Assembly (NCBI GenBank): GCA_028817895.1
Contig: JAPPOQ010000012.1
Location: forward strand, 1 to 64,000
DNA: 64,000 nucleotides
Direction: 5' to 3'
Origin: Ahrensia sp.
Lineage (GTDB): Bacteria; Pseudomonadota; Alphaproteobacteria; Rhizobiales; Rhizobiaceae
Shown: in pieces, positions 23,521 to 32,513 of the stretch
Numbering within the stretch: the stretch's first letter is position 1
Layout of the letters: each line of letters opens with the position of its first letter
Made by a program: the position numbers and the translations under genes
Notes under the pieces: generated by a model
What the model saw: only the letters and a program-made list of their open reading frames with translations
Database searches by the model: none
Told to the model about the DNA's origin: nothing

Positions 23521-24825
23521 TTGAAGAAAGAGAGCGCAAATTCTGGAGCCAATGACAGCACGATGCTGAGTTCGGATGATCGAACCAAGCTTGCGCAGCT
23601 CAAACGCGTCAAATCGTTGGCCACATGTGTGCTCTTCGGCTGCTTTGTCTTAATGGTGGCCGCCAAGGCGCTGGCCGCCCAGTATCCCGCCTTCGCCTTT
23701 GTCGCCGCCTTTGCCGAAGCGGCCACAATTGGCGGCATTGCTGACTGGTACGCGGTCGTGGCGCTGTTCAAGAAGCCGCTTGGTCTGCCGATCCCTCACA
23801 CGGCCATCATTCCGGCCAATCAGGAGCGGATCGGCGACAATCTGGGCCTGTTTCTGGAACGAAACTTCCTGTCCCGCGACATTGTCGAAGAACGGTTACG
23901 TGATGTCCGCTTTACGAAGATTGTCGCCGATCACCTGTCCGACCGCAGCAGGTCTCAAGAGCTTGCGACTTTCATAGCTGGCCTGATGCCACGCATTCTC
24001 GCAGCGGTGGAGGATACGGGGTTCAAGGACTTCGCCGCCAAGAAGGTGTCACGTCGACTTGAGAAGGTCGACCTGAAGCCACTCACCGAGCAAGTGCTCG
24101 ATTCCTTCCTCAAAGACGGGCGCTACCAGAAGCTGTTTGATGATTTACTGGTCGCCATGCATGGCCTGCTCGCCGATGAAGCGGCGCTCAGAACCGTTCA
24201 GCAGCAGGTAGCTCGCGAGTTGCCCACTCTGCTCTACATTTTTCAGGCCGATTCATTGATCCTTAAGCGCATCGTCAGGGCCACCGGGTCGCTGCTTGAT
24301 GATGTGAAAAACGATCCAGACCACGAGTTGCGTACCGAATTCGAAAAGTTCCTCCTGAGCTATGTCGAAAGGATCAAGACATCGAAACGCTTTGCGGTGC
24401 GGGCCGAGCGGTTCAAGAAAGAGATTTTGAACAATCCAGAAATTACGGGCATTGTCGATCAGCTTTGGAAGAGCCTCAAGACCTATGTCGACCGAGACAC
24501 GGCCTCGGAGGAATCCGTTCTGGTGCGTGAAATGACAGCCATGTTCGTTGAATTTTCCAACCAGCTAAAGCGAGACGATTCGCTGCAATTTCGCATAGAT
24601 TGCATGGTCGCGGAGGCTCTCTCGACCTTTGTCGAAGAGCGCAAAAGTTCGGTTTCGGCCTTCGTTGCAGATGAAGTCAAACGTTGGGATTTCCGCCAGC
24701 TGGTGACGTTGATTGAAGCCAATGTTGGCAAGGATCTGCAATATATCCGTTTCAATGGGATGTTGATTGGCGGGCTGGTCGGACTTGTCCTGCACACGCT
24801 TGAAATCTCATTGTTTAGCTTTTGA
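23521..24825 (+). CDS. DUF445-family inner-membrane protein
   Basis: A 434-residue protein of unknown function. A hydrophobic segment near residues 33-55 is followed by the family phrase FAEAATIGGIADWYAVVALFKKPLGLPIPHTAIIP (shortened in practice), a long helical middle, and a C-terminal hydrophobic anchor ending LHTLEISLFSF. It therefore appears tethered to the membrane at both ends. The start looks like TTG at 23521 with GAGGGG just upstream; an in-frame ATG at MLSSDD is the alternative. It lies between two phasin genes, but no functional link to PHA is established. Confidence 0.8.
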   Translation: MKKESANSGANDSTMLSSDDRTKLAQLKRVKSLATCVLFGCFVLMVAAKALAAQYPAFAFVAAFAEAATIGGIADWYAVVALFKKPLGLPIPHTAIIPANQERIGDNLGLFLERNFLSRDIVEERLRDVRFTKIVADHLSDRSRSQELATFIAGLMPRILAAVEDTGFKDFAAKKVSRRLEKVDLKPLTEQVLDSFLKDGRYQKLFDDLLVAMHGLLADEAALRTVQQQVARELPTLLYIFQADSLILKRIVRATGSLLDDVKNDPDHELRTEFEKFLLSYVERIKTSKRFAVRAERFKKEILNNPEITGIVDQLWKSLKTYVDRDTASEESVLVREMTAMFVEFSNQLKRDDSLQFRIDCMVAEALSTFVEERKSSVSAFVADEVKRWDFRQLVTLIEANVGKDLQYIRFNGMLIGGLVGLVLHTLEISLFSF

Positions 24826-24894
24826 TACCGTTGATTTGATTTGCCAATTTTCAACGAGCATGATCAAATTGACAATAACAAGAGGAGCATTGCC

Positions 24895-25317
24895 ATGTCA
24901 GACCGCAATCCGTTCACCGAAATGTTCAGGCAGTTCGGCGGCAATTTGAACCTGCCCTCAGTCGAAGTGTCGGAGATCATCGATTATCACAAGCGCAATA
25001 TCGAGGCGATGCAGCAGGCGGCGGCGGCAACGTCCAAGGGCACACAGGCCGTGATGGAGCGCCAGCGCGCGCATCTTGAAGAGGCGCTGGCAGACATCAC
25101 CGACATGATGCAGAATTTTGACCTCAGCCAAATGCCGACGCGTCAGATGGAGTTCAATCGCCGTGCCTTTGAGCGCACCCTGGAAAGCACCAATGAGGTG
25201 AGCAAGATCATGCGTGAGACGGGCACGGAGACGTTCGACATTTTACGCAAGCGTGCTCAGGAAAGCGCCGAAGAGATGCGCGAAGGCGTGACGAAAATGA
25301 CCGGCGGGAAGAAATAG
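24895..25317 (+). CDS. phasin-family protein (second)
   Basis: A 140-residue helical protein without signal peptide. The opening SDRNPFTEMFRQFGGNLNLPSV and the following IDYHKRNIEAMQQAAAA match a phasin subgroup, and a long glutamine/alanine/glutamate-rich coiled region follows. The ATG at 24895 has AGAGGAG upstream; a longer frame begins at 24841 without such support. It is unrelated in sequence to the phasin at 22842, so two granule proteins of different type are present. Phasin-like proteins can also have chaperone-like roles. Confidence 0.75.
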   Translation: MSDRNPFTEMFRQFGGNLNLPSVEVSEIIDYHKRNIEAMQQAAAATSKGTQAVMERQRAHLEEALADITDMMQNFDLSQMPTRQMEFNRRAFERTLESTNEVSKIMRETGTETFDILRKRAQESAEEMREGVTKMTGGKK

Positions 25318-25372
25318 CGAGCAAGCCCGATTTCAAGGCCCCAGCAACAGGAGCGGCACCGGATCCAAAGAG

Positions 25373-26155
25373 TCAAGCAGGTACCGCATCCTCACCAAAC
25401 GGCTTGGGGAAAACCAGCCCCTTGACGCCATTGCGTTTGAATTTGTGCCAGGCCCCTTCCTTCTGCGACAGGCGGTCGGCGACCGCGTAGACCGCAGCGG
25501 GATGGTGACCGAGCCCGCAATGGCTGGCCCGCACCTCGATATTCTCGCGATCTGGACCCGGCAACTCCATGCAGTTCTGCCAGGCGCAAACGCCATCGGT
25601 TTTCGAGTAGATCGCCGTGGTGGGCACCGGTGGCGGCTCGGCAATCGCCCCTCCCATATGCCGATCACGATCATCAACCTTGTGACCGCTGGTGAACTGA
25701 TAGATCTTCCAGGCATTGGTCGCTTTCGGGTCGCCGCGAAACGGGCTGCCCATGGTAATGATCTGACGAATATCGTCCGGCATCATCTTGCCCAACTGTC
25801 GGGCGTAAATTCCGCCCAGGCTCCAGCCGACAATGCTCACAGTGCGTTCATACTTATCGGCCAGTTCCGCGACACGTCGCTTCAGGCCGTCTTCCACACC
25901 GGGCAAAGGTCCAAAATTGCGGCCCATGTCCCAGCCATAGGTTGGATAACCCAACGCCGACAAGAATGTGCGCAGCGCCAGTGTTGAGCGGTCTGTGGTG
26001 ATCAGCCCCGGAAGCACCAACACGGGTTGCCCGTCGCCACGCGGACAGGTCGCCGCCAAGGTGGGGATTGACGCCATAAAGGCTACAAGCTCCGGCAGAG
26101 CGCGCAATTCCATGAGCCGCAGCCGATGGCTCGGCGGTTTGGTCGCAATATCCAT
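25373..26155 (-). CDS. alpha/beta hydrolase (lipase-like)
   Basis: A 260-residue cytoplasmic hydrolase. The oxyanion region QPVLVLPGLITTDRST and the nucleophile elbow VGWSLGGIYARQLG are clear. The late histidine is likely in ASHCGLGHHPAAVY. The fold resembles esterase/lipase proteins that accompany wax-ester-synthase genes. The ATG at 26155 has GGGAGG seven bases upstream. It lies downstream of the WS/DGAT-like gene on the same strand (122-base gap), so a role in storage-lipid turnover is plausible. Substrate is unknown. Confidence 0.75.
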   Translation of the reverse strand: MDIATKPPSHRLRLMELRALPELVAFMASIPTLAATCPRGDGQPVLVLPGLITTDRSTLALRTFLSALGYPTYGWDMGRNFGPLPGVEDGLKRRVAELADKYERTVSIVGWSLGGIYARQLGKMMPDDIRQIITMGSPFRGDPKATNAWKIYQFTSGHKVDDRDRHMGGAIAEPPPVPTTAIYSKTDGVCAWQNCMELPGPDRENIEVRASHCGLGHHPAAVYAVADRLSQKEGAWHKFKRNGVKGLVFPKPFGEDAVPA

Positions 26156-26277
26156 AAGCCCCTCCCGACGATGCTTAGCCGCCAAAAATGCGGCAGTTTC
26201 TGCCGCTGTTGGTGTTTGCCATCGGACGCCTCTCTCCCATCCGACAACAGTGTGTCATGCCATATTTGGGTACTCGA

Positions 26278-27828
26278 TTACTCTTTTTCCGCCACTTTTT
26301 TGGCTGTTGTTTTCTTGCGTGGTCTCTTCGTGGCAGAAGAGCCGCTTGATTTTGCCTTGGATTGAGATGCTCCCTTTGCCGCTGCGGCATCGCTGTTCGC
26401 TGAAGGGGCCTGCCCCATGGCAGCGGCCTTCAACTCCTCAAAACTCTCCACCAGCAGATCACCCAGCCGTTCCGCTTGCGGCACCGCACGCAGCGCAGCC
26501 GTGACACCGAAATCAAGCTTGTCCATGTAGCTTTGCACGGTGATGTTGAGGCCAACGCCATGCGTGGCGATCGACACCGGATAAAGCGCTGTGACTTTCG
26601 CGCCGGCACAATACAGCGGAAAGGGCGGCCCAGCGGTGTTGGAGATGCACAGATTGACCGCATTGGGCAGAATGTCGGCCAACCCGGTCGTGCCGTAGAG
26701 GCGTGTTAGGCCCGGCAGCAGAAGCGGCGCACCAATTAGCGTGAAATCCGTTGGTGCGATGTCTTTGAAGCCTGAAACGGTGGATTTGATATCTGAGGAA
26801 TCCTCCACGATGCGCTTTAAGCGCGCCAAAGGATCCTCAATCTGTGTGGCGAGCGGGCAATTCATGCCGAAGACCTGATTGTTGAGATCCTCATTGCCAG
26901 CTTCACGCAGAGAAATCGGTACAAAAGCAACGAGCGGCGCATCGGGCACGCTCGCCGTTTCCTGCAAATATTTGCGCAATGCTCCAGCGCAGATCGCCAT
27001 GACGATATCGTTGATCTTGGCGCCCGTCGCCTTGCCGAGCATCTTCGCTTCCACCAGCGACACGGTGCGCGCTGCATAGGTGCGGCGGCGCCCCACTGTG
27101 GTGTTGAACGGCGTTTTCGGAGCCAGGAATTGCGGCACCCGTGCGCCAGACCCGGCAGACGCACCCGCCATCTGCCCCACGAGATCAAGCGCCTGCCCCA
27201 GAAGCTGAGGAACGGCCTCAGCCGCCTTCATTTGCTGACGCACCACATTGCTGGCGACATCATACGTGCCCAATATCGCACGTTCGGCGATGGTTGGCAC
27301 ACGGTCTTCGCTTGCTTCCTTCTTTTCGGGAATGTCGACCTTGCGTGGCTCGGGTGTCAGATCATAGAGCGCACTGGTGATGACCATTCCGGCACCGCCA
27401 TCGATAGCGGCGTGATGTACCTTGGAATAGAGCGCGACTTGTCCGCTCTCCAGCCCTTCGATCACCGTGAACTGCCAAAGCGGGCGCTTGCGATCGAGCG
27501 GCTTGGCGTGAAGTTCGGCGACCAATTCCTCAAGCTGCCTTTGCGTGCCTGGCTTTGGCAAGGTGGCGGGCTGAATGTGATAGGCGAGATCGACATTGTC
27601 GACATCAACCCAACCCGGATGATCGAGCTCCAGAACCGTGCGGGCAAGCTTCTTGTTGAAGATCGGGATCAGATGAAGGCGACCTGCAAAGAAGGTCGAG
27701 AAATGCTCATGGAAGGAGCCGCTAAAGCCGTCCGGCAAGTCATACAACGTCAGCCCGGCAACATGCATGGGAGTCTGCGGCGTTTCAAAATACAAAAACG
27801 TCGCGTCAATGCCCGAGAGCTGCTGCAT
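26278..27828 (-). CDS. wax ester synthase/diacylglycerol acyltransferase (WS/DGAT)-like, with basic tail
   Basis: A 516-residue acyltransferase of the WS/DGAT (UPF0089) family, which esterifies acyl-CoA to fatty alcohols or diacylglycerol. The start MQQLSGIDATFLYFE is typical, and the catalytic motif HHAAIDG occupies residues 138-144. Later conserved parts are VGRRRTYA, NDIVMAICAGALRKYL and CISNTAGPPFPLYC. The last 50 residues are a low-complexity Lys/Ala/Ser tail ending KRPRKKTTAKKVAEKE, unusual for the family and reminiscent of histone-like tails on PHA granule proteins. The gene is divergent from fadD. It may store acyl groups activated by that ligase. Confidence 0.9.
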   Translation of the reverse strand: MQQLSGIDATFLYFETPQTPMHVAGLTLYDLPDGFSGSFHEHFSTFFAGRLHLIPIFNKKLARTVLELDHPGWVDVDNVDLAYHIQPATLPKPGTQRQLEELVAELHAKPLDRKRPLWQFTVIEGLESGQVALYSKVHHAAIDGGAGMVITSALYDLTPEPRKVDIPEKKEASEDRVPTIAERAILGTYDVASNVVRQQMKAAEAVPQLLGQALDLVGQMAGASAGSGARVPQFLAPKTPFNTTVGRRRTYAARTVSLVEAKMLGKATGAKINDIVMAICAGALRKYLQETASVPDAPLVAFVPISLREAGNEDLNNQVFGMNCPLATQIEDPLARLKRIVEDSSDIKSTVSGFKDIAPTDFTLIGAPLLLPGLTRLYGTTGLADILPNAVNLCISNTAGPPFPLYCAGAKVTALYPVSIATHGVGLNITVQSYMDKLDFGVTAALRAVPQAERLGDLLVESFEELKAAAMGQAPSANSDAAAAKGASQSKAKSSGSSATKRPRKKTTAKKVAEKE

Positions 27829-27912
27829 TGCCTCACCATGTCATGACCCGCAACCGGGTCCCCGCAATTGGCTCATAACTTCACCCAAAGCGAGGTTTGG
27901 CGCAAGGCAATT

Positions 27913-27928
27913 TTGACGCATACGTCAA
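27913..27928. promoter_or_regulatory. palindrome upstream of fadD
   Basis: TTGACGCATACGTCAA is a 16-base palindrome with two central mismatches, lying between the divergent acyltransferase and fadD genes. Its ACG-N-ACGT layout relates it to the sites at 19431 and 23424. A shared fatty-acid regulator is inferred. Confidence 0.45.
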
Positions 27929-28024
27929 CAGATTGAAGTTCCTTTCATTTTTTCAGTCATTTGCAATTCGTGCCGGATTCGCCGATTGTATGCGTTGCTT
28001 GCAAGCCAGCTGTCGGAGAGTTGC

Positions 28025-29716
28025 ATGAATCGTTTCTGGACCAAAAATTACCCCGAAGGCGTCCCTTCGGATGTCAATGTTGCCGAGTTTGAATCACTGA
28101 CCGCGCTGCTCGAAGACAGCTTCGCGAAATATCACGATCGTGACGCCTATGTCTTCATGGACAAGAAAATCACCTATGGCGATGTTGACGAGCGGTCCAA
28201 GATCTTTGCCGCCTATCTGCAAAGCCTGGGGCTGAAAAAGGGCGATCGTGTCGCCATCATGATGCCCAATGTCCTGCAATACCCAATCACCACAGCTGCT
28301 GTGTTGCGGGCCGGGCTGATCGTCGTCAATGTGAATCCGCTCTACACAGCGCGTGAATTGGAACATCAGCTCAACGATTCCGGCGCGACCACAATCGTGA
28401 TATTGGAGAACTTCGCTTCCGTTCTGCAGGAAGTCGTTGCGCGCACGCCGATCAAGAATGTCGTGGTCGCCTCGATCGGGGACATGCTCGGCCTGAAAGG
28501 GCACCTCGTCAATTTCGTGCTGCGCACGGTCAAAAAGGCGGTTCCCGCATGGTCCCTGCCCGGCCACATCAAGTTCAACGACGCGATGAACAAGGGCAAA
28601 TCGGCCAGTTTCTCACGCCCGGAAATCAAGTCCGACGATGTAGCAGTGCTGCAATATACCGGTGGCACGACCGGCGTTTCCAAAGGCGCGACGCTGCTTC
28701 ATTCCTGTCTGATCGCAGCGCTGCTCGCCTCAGATGAGTGGATACAACCCGGGCTGAAGCGCCATGGTGGCATCACCGGCAACATGATTTCGATATGCGC
28801 TCTGCCACTCTACCACGTCTTTGCCTTCGTGTCGGTATCGCTCCTGTCCACCCGATCCGGCGGCATGTGCGTGCTCATCCCTAATCCGCGCGACCTCGAC
28901 GCGACGATCAAGGAGATGGCGAAGTACAAGTTCCACACCTTTCCGGCGGTCAACACGCTGTTTAACGGGCTGGCCAATCATCCCGATTTCGCCAAGCTCG
29001 ACTTCTCGCAATTGCGTATCTCCAATGGCGGCGGCATGGCCGTGACGGAAGCGGTGGCCAAGAAGTGGCTGGAAATCACCGGCTGTCCGATCTGCGAAGG
29101 TTATGGACTGTCGGAAACCTCATCCGGCATCACCTGTAACCCGGCCGACACCGATGCCTATACCGGCACGATCGGAATGCCGATGCCGAATGTCGAAGTG
29201 AAGATGCTCGATGATGACGGCAAGGAAGTGGCGCTCGGCGAACGCGGCGAAATCTGCATCAAGGGTCCGCAAGTCATGCGCGACTACTGGCAGCGTGAGG
29301 ACGCAACGAAAGAAGCCTTTACCGATGACGGTTTCTTCCGTTCCGGCGACATCGGCGTAATGGACGAAAACGGCTACTGCAAGATCGTGGACCGCAAGAA
29401 AGACATGATCCTCGTTTCCGGCTTCAATGTGTTCCCGAATGAAATTGAAGGCGTTGCAGACGCCTGTCCCGGCGTTCTGGAAGTCGCCTGTGTGGGCGTG
29501 CCAGATGAAAAGACGGGCGAGGCCATCATGCTGTTTGCGGTGAAGAGCGATGAAAGCGTCAACGAACAGCAATTGCGTGATTTCTGCGCTCAAAACCTCA
29601 CCGGGTACAAAAAGCCGCGTTACATAGAGTTTCGCGACGAGTTGCCGAAAACCAATGTGGGCAAGATCTTGCGGCGTGAACTGCGCGATGAAGCCGTCGC
29701 TAAGATGTCGGCTTGA
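28025..29716 (+). CDS. fadD: long-chain acyl-CoA synthetase (FadD-like)
   Basis: A 563-residue AMP-forming ligase that activates fatty acids with ATP and CoA. Motifs are the P-loop YTGGTTGVSKGA, EGYGLSETSSG, the hinge YCKIVDRKKDMIL preceded by FRSGDIG, and the catalytic lysine near the end in PKTNVGKILRREL. Length matches E. coli FadD (561). The ATG at 28025 has GGAGAG upstream; an in-frame ATG 39 bases earlier lacks one. Its stop overlaps the vicinity of phaC, making a fadD-phaC-phaZ operon. Activated acyl-CoA would feed beta-oxidation and medium-chain PHA synthesis. Confidence 0.93.
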   Translation: MNRFWTKNYPEGVPSDVNVAEFESLTALLEDSFAKYHDRDAYVFMDKKITYGDVDERSKIFAAYLQSLGLKKGDRVAIMMPNVLQYPITTAAVLRAGLIVVNVNPLYTARELEHQLNDSGATTIVILENFASVLQEVVARTPIKNVVVASIGDMLGLKGHLVNFVLRTVKKAVPAWSLPGHIKFNDAMNKGKSASFSRPEIKSDDVAVLQYTGGTTGVSKGATLLHSCLIAALLASDEWIQPGLKRHGGITGNMISICALPLYHVFAFVSVSLLSTRSGGMCVLIPNPRDLDATIKEMAKYKFHTFPAVNTLFNGLANHPDFAKLDFSQLRISNGGGMAVTEAVAKKWLEITGCPICEGYGLSETSSGITCNPADTDAYTGTIGMPMPNVEVKMLDDDGKEVALGERGEICIKGPQVMRDYWQREDATKEAFTDDGFFRSGDIGVMDENGYCKIVDRKKDMILVSGFNVFPNEIEGVADACPGVLEVACVGVPDEKTGEAIMLFAVKSDESVNEQQLRDFCAQNLTGYKKPRYIEFRDELPKTNVGKILRRELRDEAVAKMSA

Positions 29717-29718
29717 GC

Positions 29719-31431
29719 ATGGCCGAGACGTCCAAGAGAGACACAGAAGCGACGCGACGAGACATCGCCGCTGACGCATCGGAATCGACGCTTGCGCTCA
29801 ACCCGCTTGTCGCGCCGCGTGGCCAGGATATGATGAAGGCCTATAACAGCATGGTGCGGGCGGCGATCACGCAGCCGGATCAGCTCGCACGCCAGTGGCT
29901 TCGCTTTGCCGGAGAGATGGGCAACATCTTCACCATGCGCTCGCAGGTCGAGCCGGACCCGAAGGATCGTCGCTTCGCTGATCCAGCCTGGAAGGACAAT
30001 CCGGTCAACAAGGCGCTGATGCAGTCCTATCTGGCCTGGGCAGAAACGGTAACGGAATCTGTCAATGGCCTGAAGCTTGGCGACAAGGATGCCGCCCGTG
30101 CGCGGCTGATGACGTCCATGTTTGTGGACGCGATGGCGCCGTCCAACGCACTGCTCACCAATCCTACAGCCATGAAAACACTGTTTGAAACGGGCGGGCA
30201 AAGCGCGGTGGAGGGCTTGAAAAACTTCTTCCACGATATGACGAAGAATGGCGGTCTGCCCTCTTCGGTCGACGATTCCAAATTCAAAGTCGGGGAAAAT
30301 CTCGCCAACACGCTCGGCAAGGTGGTGTTTCGCAATGAGGTGATCGAGGTCATTCACTACACGCCGACAACCGATAAGGTGTGGCAACGACCATTCGTTA
30401 TCGTGCCGCCGCAGATCAACAAATATTATGCGGTTGATCTTTCGGAAGGCAAAAGCATGGTGCGGTTCCTGCTGGAAAGCGGCATGCAGCCTTTCTGCAT
30501 TTCGTGGCGCAACCCCACCGCCAAACATCGCGACTGGACCTTGCAAACCTATATCGAGGCGCTTGATGAAGCGATCGATGCGATCTGCGATCTGTCAGGC
30601 TGTGACAGCGTTTCCATGATGGGGTCTTGCTCAGGTGGCATTACGCTTGCCTCCTATGCCGGTTGGCTTGCCGCGCAGGAGAAAGACGACAAGATCGAAG
30701 CTCTCGTGTTCGCCGTCTGCGTGCTCGACACCATGGCCAGCACCGACAACGACATGGCGGCACTGGTGACACCGCAAACCGTGATGGCCGCCAAGCAAGC
30801 CTCAAAATTGCGTGGCGTGTTGGACGGGCAGGACATGGCCAAGATGTTTGCCTGGATGCGGCCCAATGATCTGATCTGGAACTACTGGGTCAACAACTAT
30901 CTGCTGGGCAACCAACCTCCGGCCTTCGACGTCTTGTATTGGAATGCCGATACCACCCGCCTGCCCGCTGGCCTGCATGGCGATTTTCTGGACCTCATTT
31001 TCACCAACCCCTTCCTGAAGGCCGGTGCGCTCTCGATTGGCGGCCACGCGATCGACATGCGCAAGGTTAAGAAGCCTGCCTATGTGATTGGCGGCACGAC
31101 GGATCACATCACGCCGTGGAAGGCGGTCTACGAGACAGCCCGAATCTTTGGCGAAGACACGACCTTCGTTCTGTCGAATTCCGGCCATCTGCAAAGCCTT
31201 TTGAACCCGCCCGGCAATCCCAAGGCCTGGTACGTCAAAGGCGCGGCAAAGGCTGATGATGCTGATGCCTGGGTGGAGACAGGCGAACGGCAGACCGGCA
31301 GTTGGTGGCTGGACTGGGTCGAGTTTCTCAAGAGCAATTCGGGGAAGGAGATCAAGGCACCCAAAGAACAGGGGAACAAGAAATTCCCGATCTTGGGTGA
31401 CGCGCCAGGCACCTATGTCTTTGAAGAATAA
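29719..31431 (+). CDS. phaC: polyhydroxyalkanoate synthase (PhaC)
   Basis: A 570-residue PHA polymerase. The lipase-like box GSCSGG places catalytic cysteine at residue 304. The aspartate lies in GGTTDHITPW and the histidine in SNSGHLQSLLNPPGN. The C-terminal GERQTGSWWLDWVEFL is typical of class I/II synthases. The class cannot be settled by eye. Length and the medium-chain-type depolymerase next door favour a synthase accepting longer monomers. The ATG at 29719 follows the fadD stop by two bases; a TTG at 29713 is possible. Confidence 0.92.
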   Translation: MAETSKRDTEATRRDIAADASESTLALNPLVAPRGQDMMKAYNSMVRAAITQPDQLARQWLRFAGEMGNIFTMRSQVEPDPKDRRFADPAWKDNPVNKALMQSYLAWAETVTESVNGLKLGDKDAARARLMTSMFVDAMAPSNALLTNPTAMKTLFETGGQSAVEGLKNFFHDMTKNGGLPSSVDDSKFKVGENLANTLGKVVFRNEVIEVIHYTPTTDKVWQRPFVIVPPQINKYYAVDLSEGKSMVRFLLESGMQPFCISWRNPTAKHRDWTLQTYIEALDEAIDAICDLSGCDSVSMMGSCSGGITLASYAGWLAAQEKDDKIEALVFAVCVLDTMASTDNDMAALVTPQTVMAAKQASKLRGVLDGQDMAKMFAWMRPNDLIWNYWVNNYLLGNQPPAFDVLYWNADTTRLPAGLHGDFLDLIFTNPFLKAGALSIGGHAIDMRKVKKPAYVIGGTTDHITPWKAVYETARIFGEDTTFVLSNSGHLQSLLNPPGNPKAWYVKGAAKADDADAWVETGERQTGSWWLDWVEFLKSNSGKEIKAPKEQGNKKFPILGDAPGTYVFEE

Positions 31432-31472
31432 CAGCGCTTTGGCGCAATCTGTCTGAGGGGCAGTAGCAATTT

Positions 31473-32306
31473 ATGAGCGCAGCCGAGAAGTATCACGAGG
31501 TGCCAGACGGCACCGATATCTTCATGATGGAGGTGGACGGTCAGGTCTTCCGCGTCGCCACCAAAGAAGGACCGGAAAGAGAACCGCCACTTCTGATGTT
31601 CAACGGGATCGGGGCCAATCTGGAACTCGCCTTTCCCTTTCTTGAGGCATTGAAAGGCACCGGCGCAATTATCTTCGACATTCCCGGCGTCGGCGGTTCG
31701 CCCACAGCCTCCTTTCCCTATCGTCCGTCAACGGTCGCGCGGTGGTCTAAGCAGATTTGCGAACACCTAGGCCATGTCGAAGTCGATGTGTCGGGCGTGT
31801 CCTGGGGCGGCGGCATGGCGCAACAATTCGCCAAGCAGTATCCCATGTTCACCCGCAAGCTAGTTCTCGCAGCCACATCCGCAGGGTGGACCATGGTGCC
31901 CGGCAAGTTGAGCGTTCTGTCCAAAATGGGTGACATTCGCCGATACACCCAGCCCGGCTATATGCGCCGGATCGCTTCGGAGATTTATGGCGGCGATTTC
32001 CGCAAGGACAATGCGCTCATCAATTCCCACGCCAGCGCGATGCGTCCGGGCAGCGGAGCAGGCTACGCCATGCAATTGCTGTGCATGACGGGGTGGACCA
32101 GCGCTCCATGGTTGTGGACGCTGAAGATGCCGGTGCTCATTATGTCCGGCACGGATGATCCGCTAATCCCGGTCGCCAATGCACTTTTTCTGAACAAGAT
32201 GATCCCCAATTCAAGACTGGAACTGCTCGACAATGGGCATTTGTTCTTCGTTACGCAGCCGGAGGCCAGCGCGGCGATGGTGGAAGAGTTTCTGCGCGAA
32301 GACTGA
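31473..32306 (+). CDS. phaZ: intracellular PHA depolymerase (PhaZ-like alpha/beta hydrolase)
   Basis: A 277-residue hydrolase very similar in layout to the pseudomonad medium-chain PHA depolymerase (283 residues). It has LLMFNGIGANLEL, IIFDIPGVGGSP, the nucleophile box GVSWGGG with serine 110, aspartate in SGTDDPLIPVANA, and histidine in DNGHLFFVT. It has no signal peptide, consistent with acting on intracellular granules. It starts 41 bases after phaC with GAGGGG upstream. Synthase and depolymerase in one operon is the arrangement known from medium-chain PHA producers. Confidence 0.87.
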   Translation: MSAAEKYHEVPDGTDIFMMEVDGQVFRVATKEGPEREPPLLMFNGIGANLELAFPFLEALKGTGAIIFDIPGVGGSPTASFPYRPSTVARWSKQICEHLGHVEVDVSGVSWGGGMAQQFAKQYPMFTRKLVLAATSAGWTMVPGKLSVLSKMGDIRRYTQPGYMRRIASEIYGGDFRKDNALINSHASAMRPGSGAGYAMQLLCMTGWTSAPWLWTLKMPVLIMSGTDDPLIPVANALFLNKMIPNSRLELLDNGHLFFVTQPEASAAMVEEFLRED

Positions 32307-32409
32307 TCGCGCCGCCGCAACAAATCGCGTCTATGGCGTTACCAGTTGGCCGCAATGATCGATCAGACGCGAGACTGAGGTCAGTGATCCAGCTTCTCAG
32401 TTCATCATA

Positions 32410-32485
32410 CCAGGCCTTGTGCCCGGCATCCAGAAAGCCGTGACGGGGTCTGAGATCCCTTCTGGATCCGGCAAAAAGGGCCTGA
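32410..32485. terminator. inverted repeat / possible bidirectional terminator between phaZ and TauE-like gene
   Basis: CAGGCCTTGTGCCCGGCATC...CCAGAA at 32410-32434 pairs with TTCTGGATCCGG...GGGCCTG at 32459-32485, giving a long imperfect hairpin between two convergent genes. Its left arm resembles the repeat at 4872. It lacks a strong T tract, so it may be a dispersed palindrome rather than a classic terminator. Confidence 0.45.
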
Positions 32486-32513
32486 AAGACGGCAGGTGGT
32501 TGTAACATGGGAT

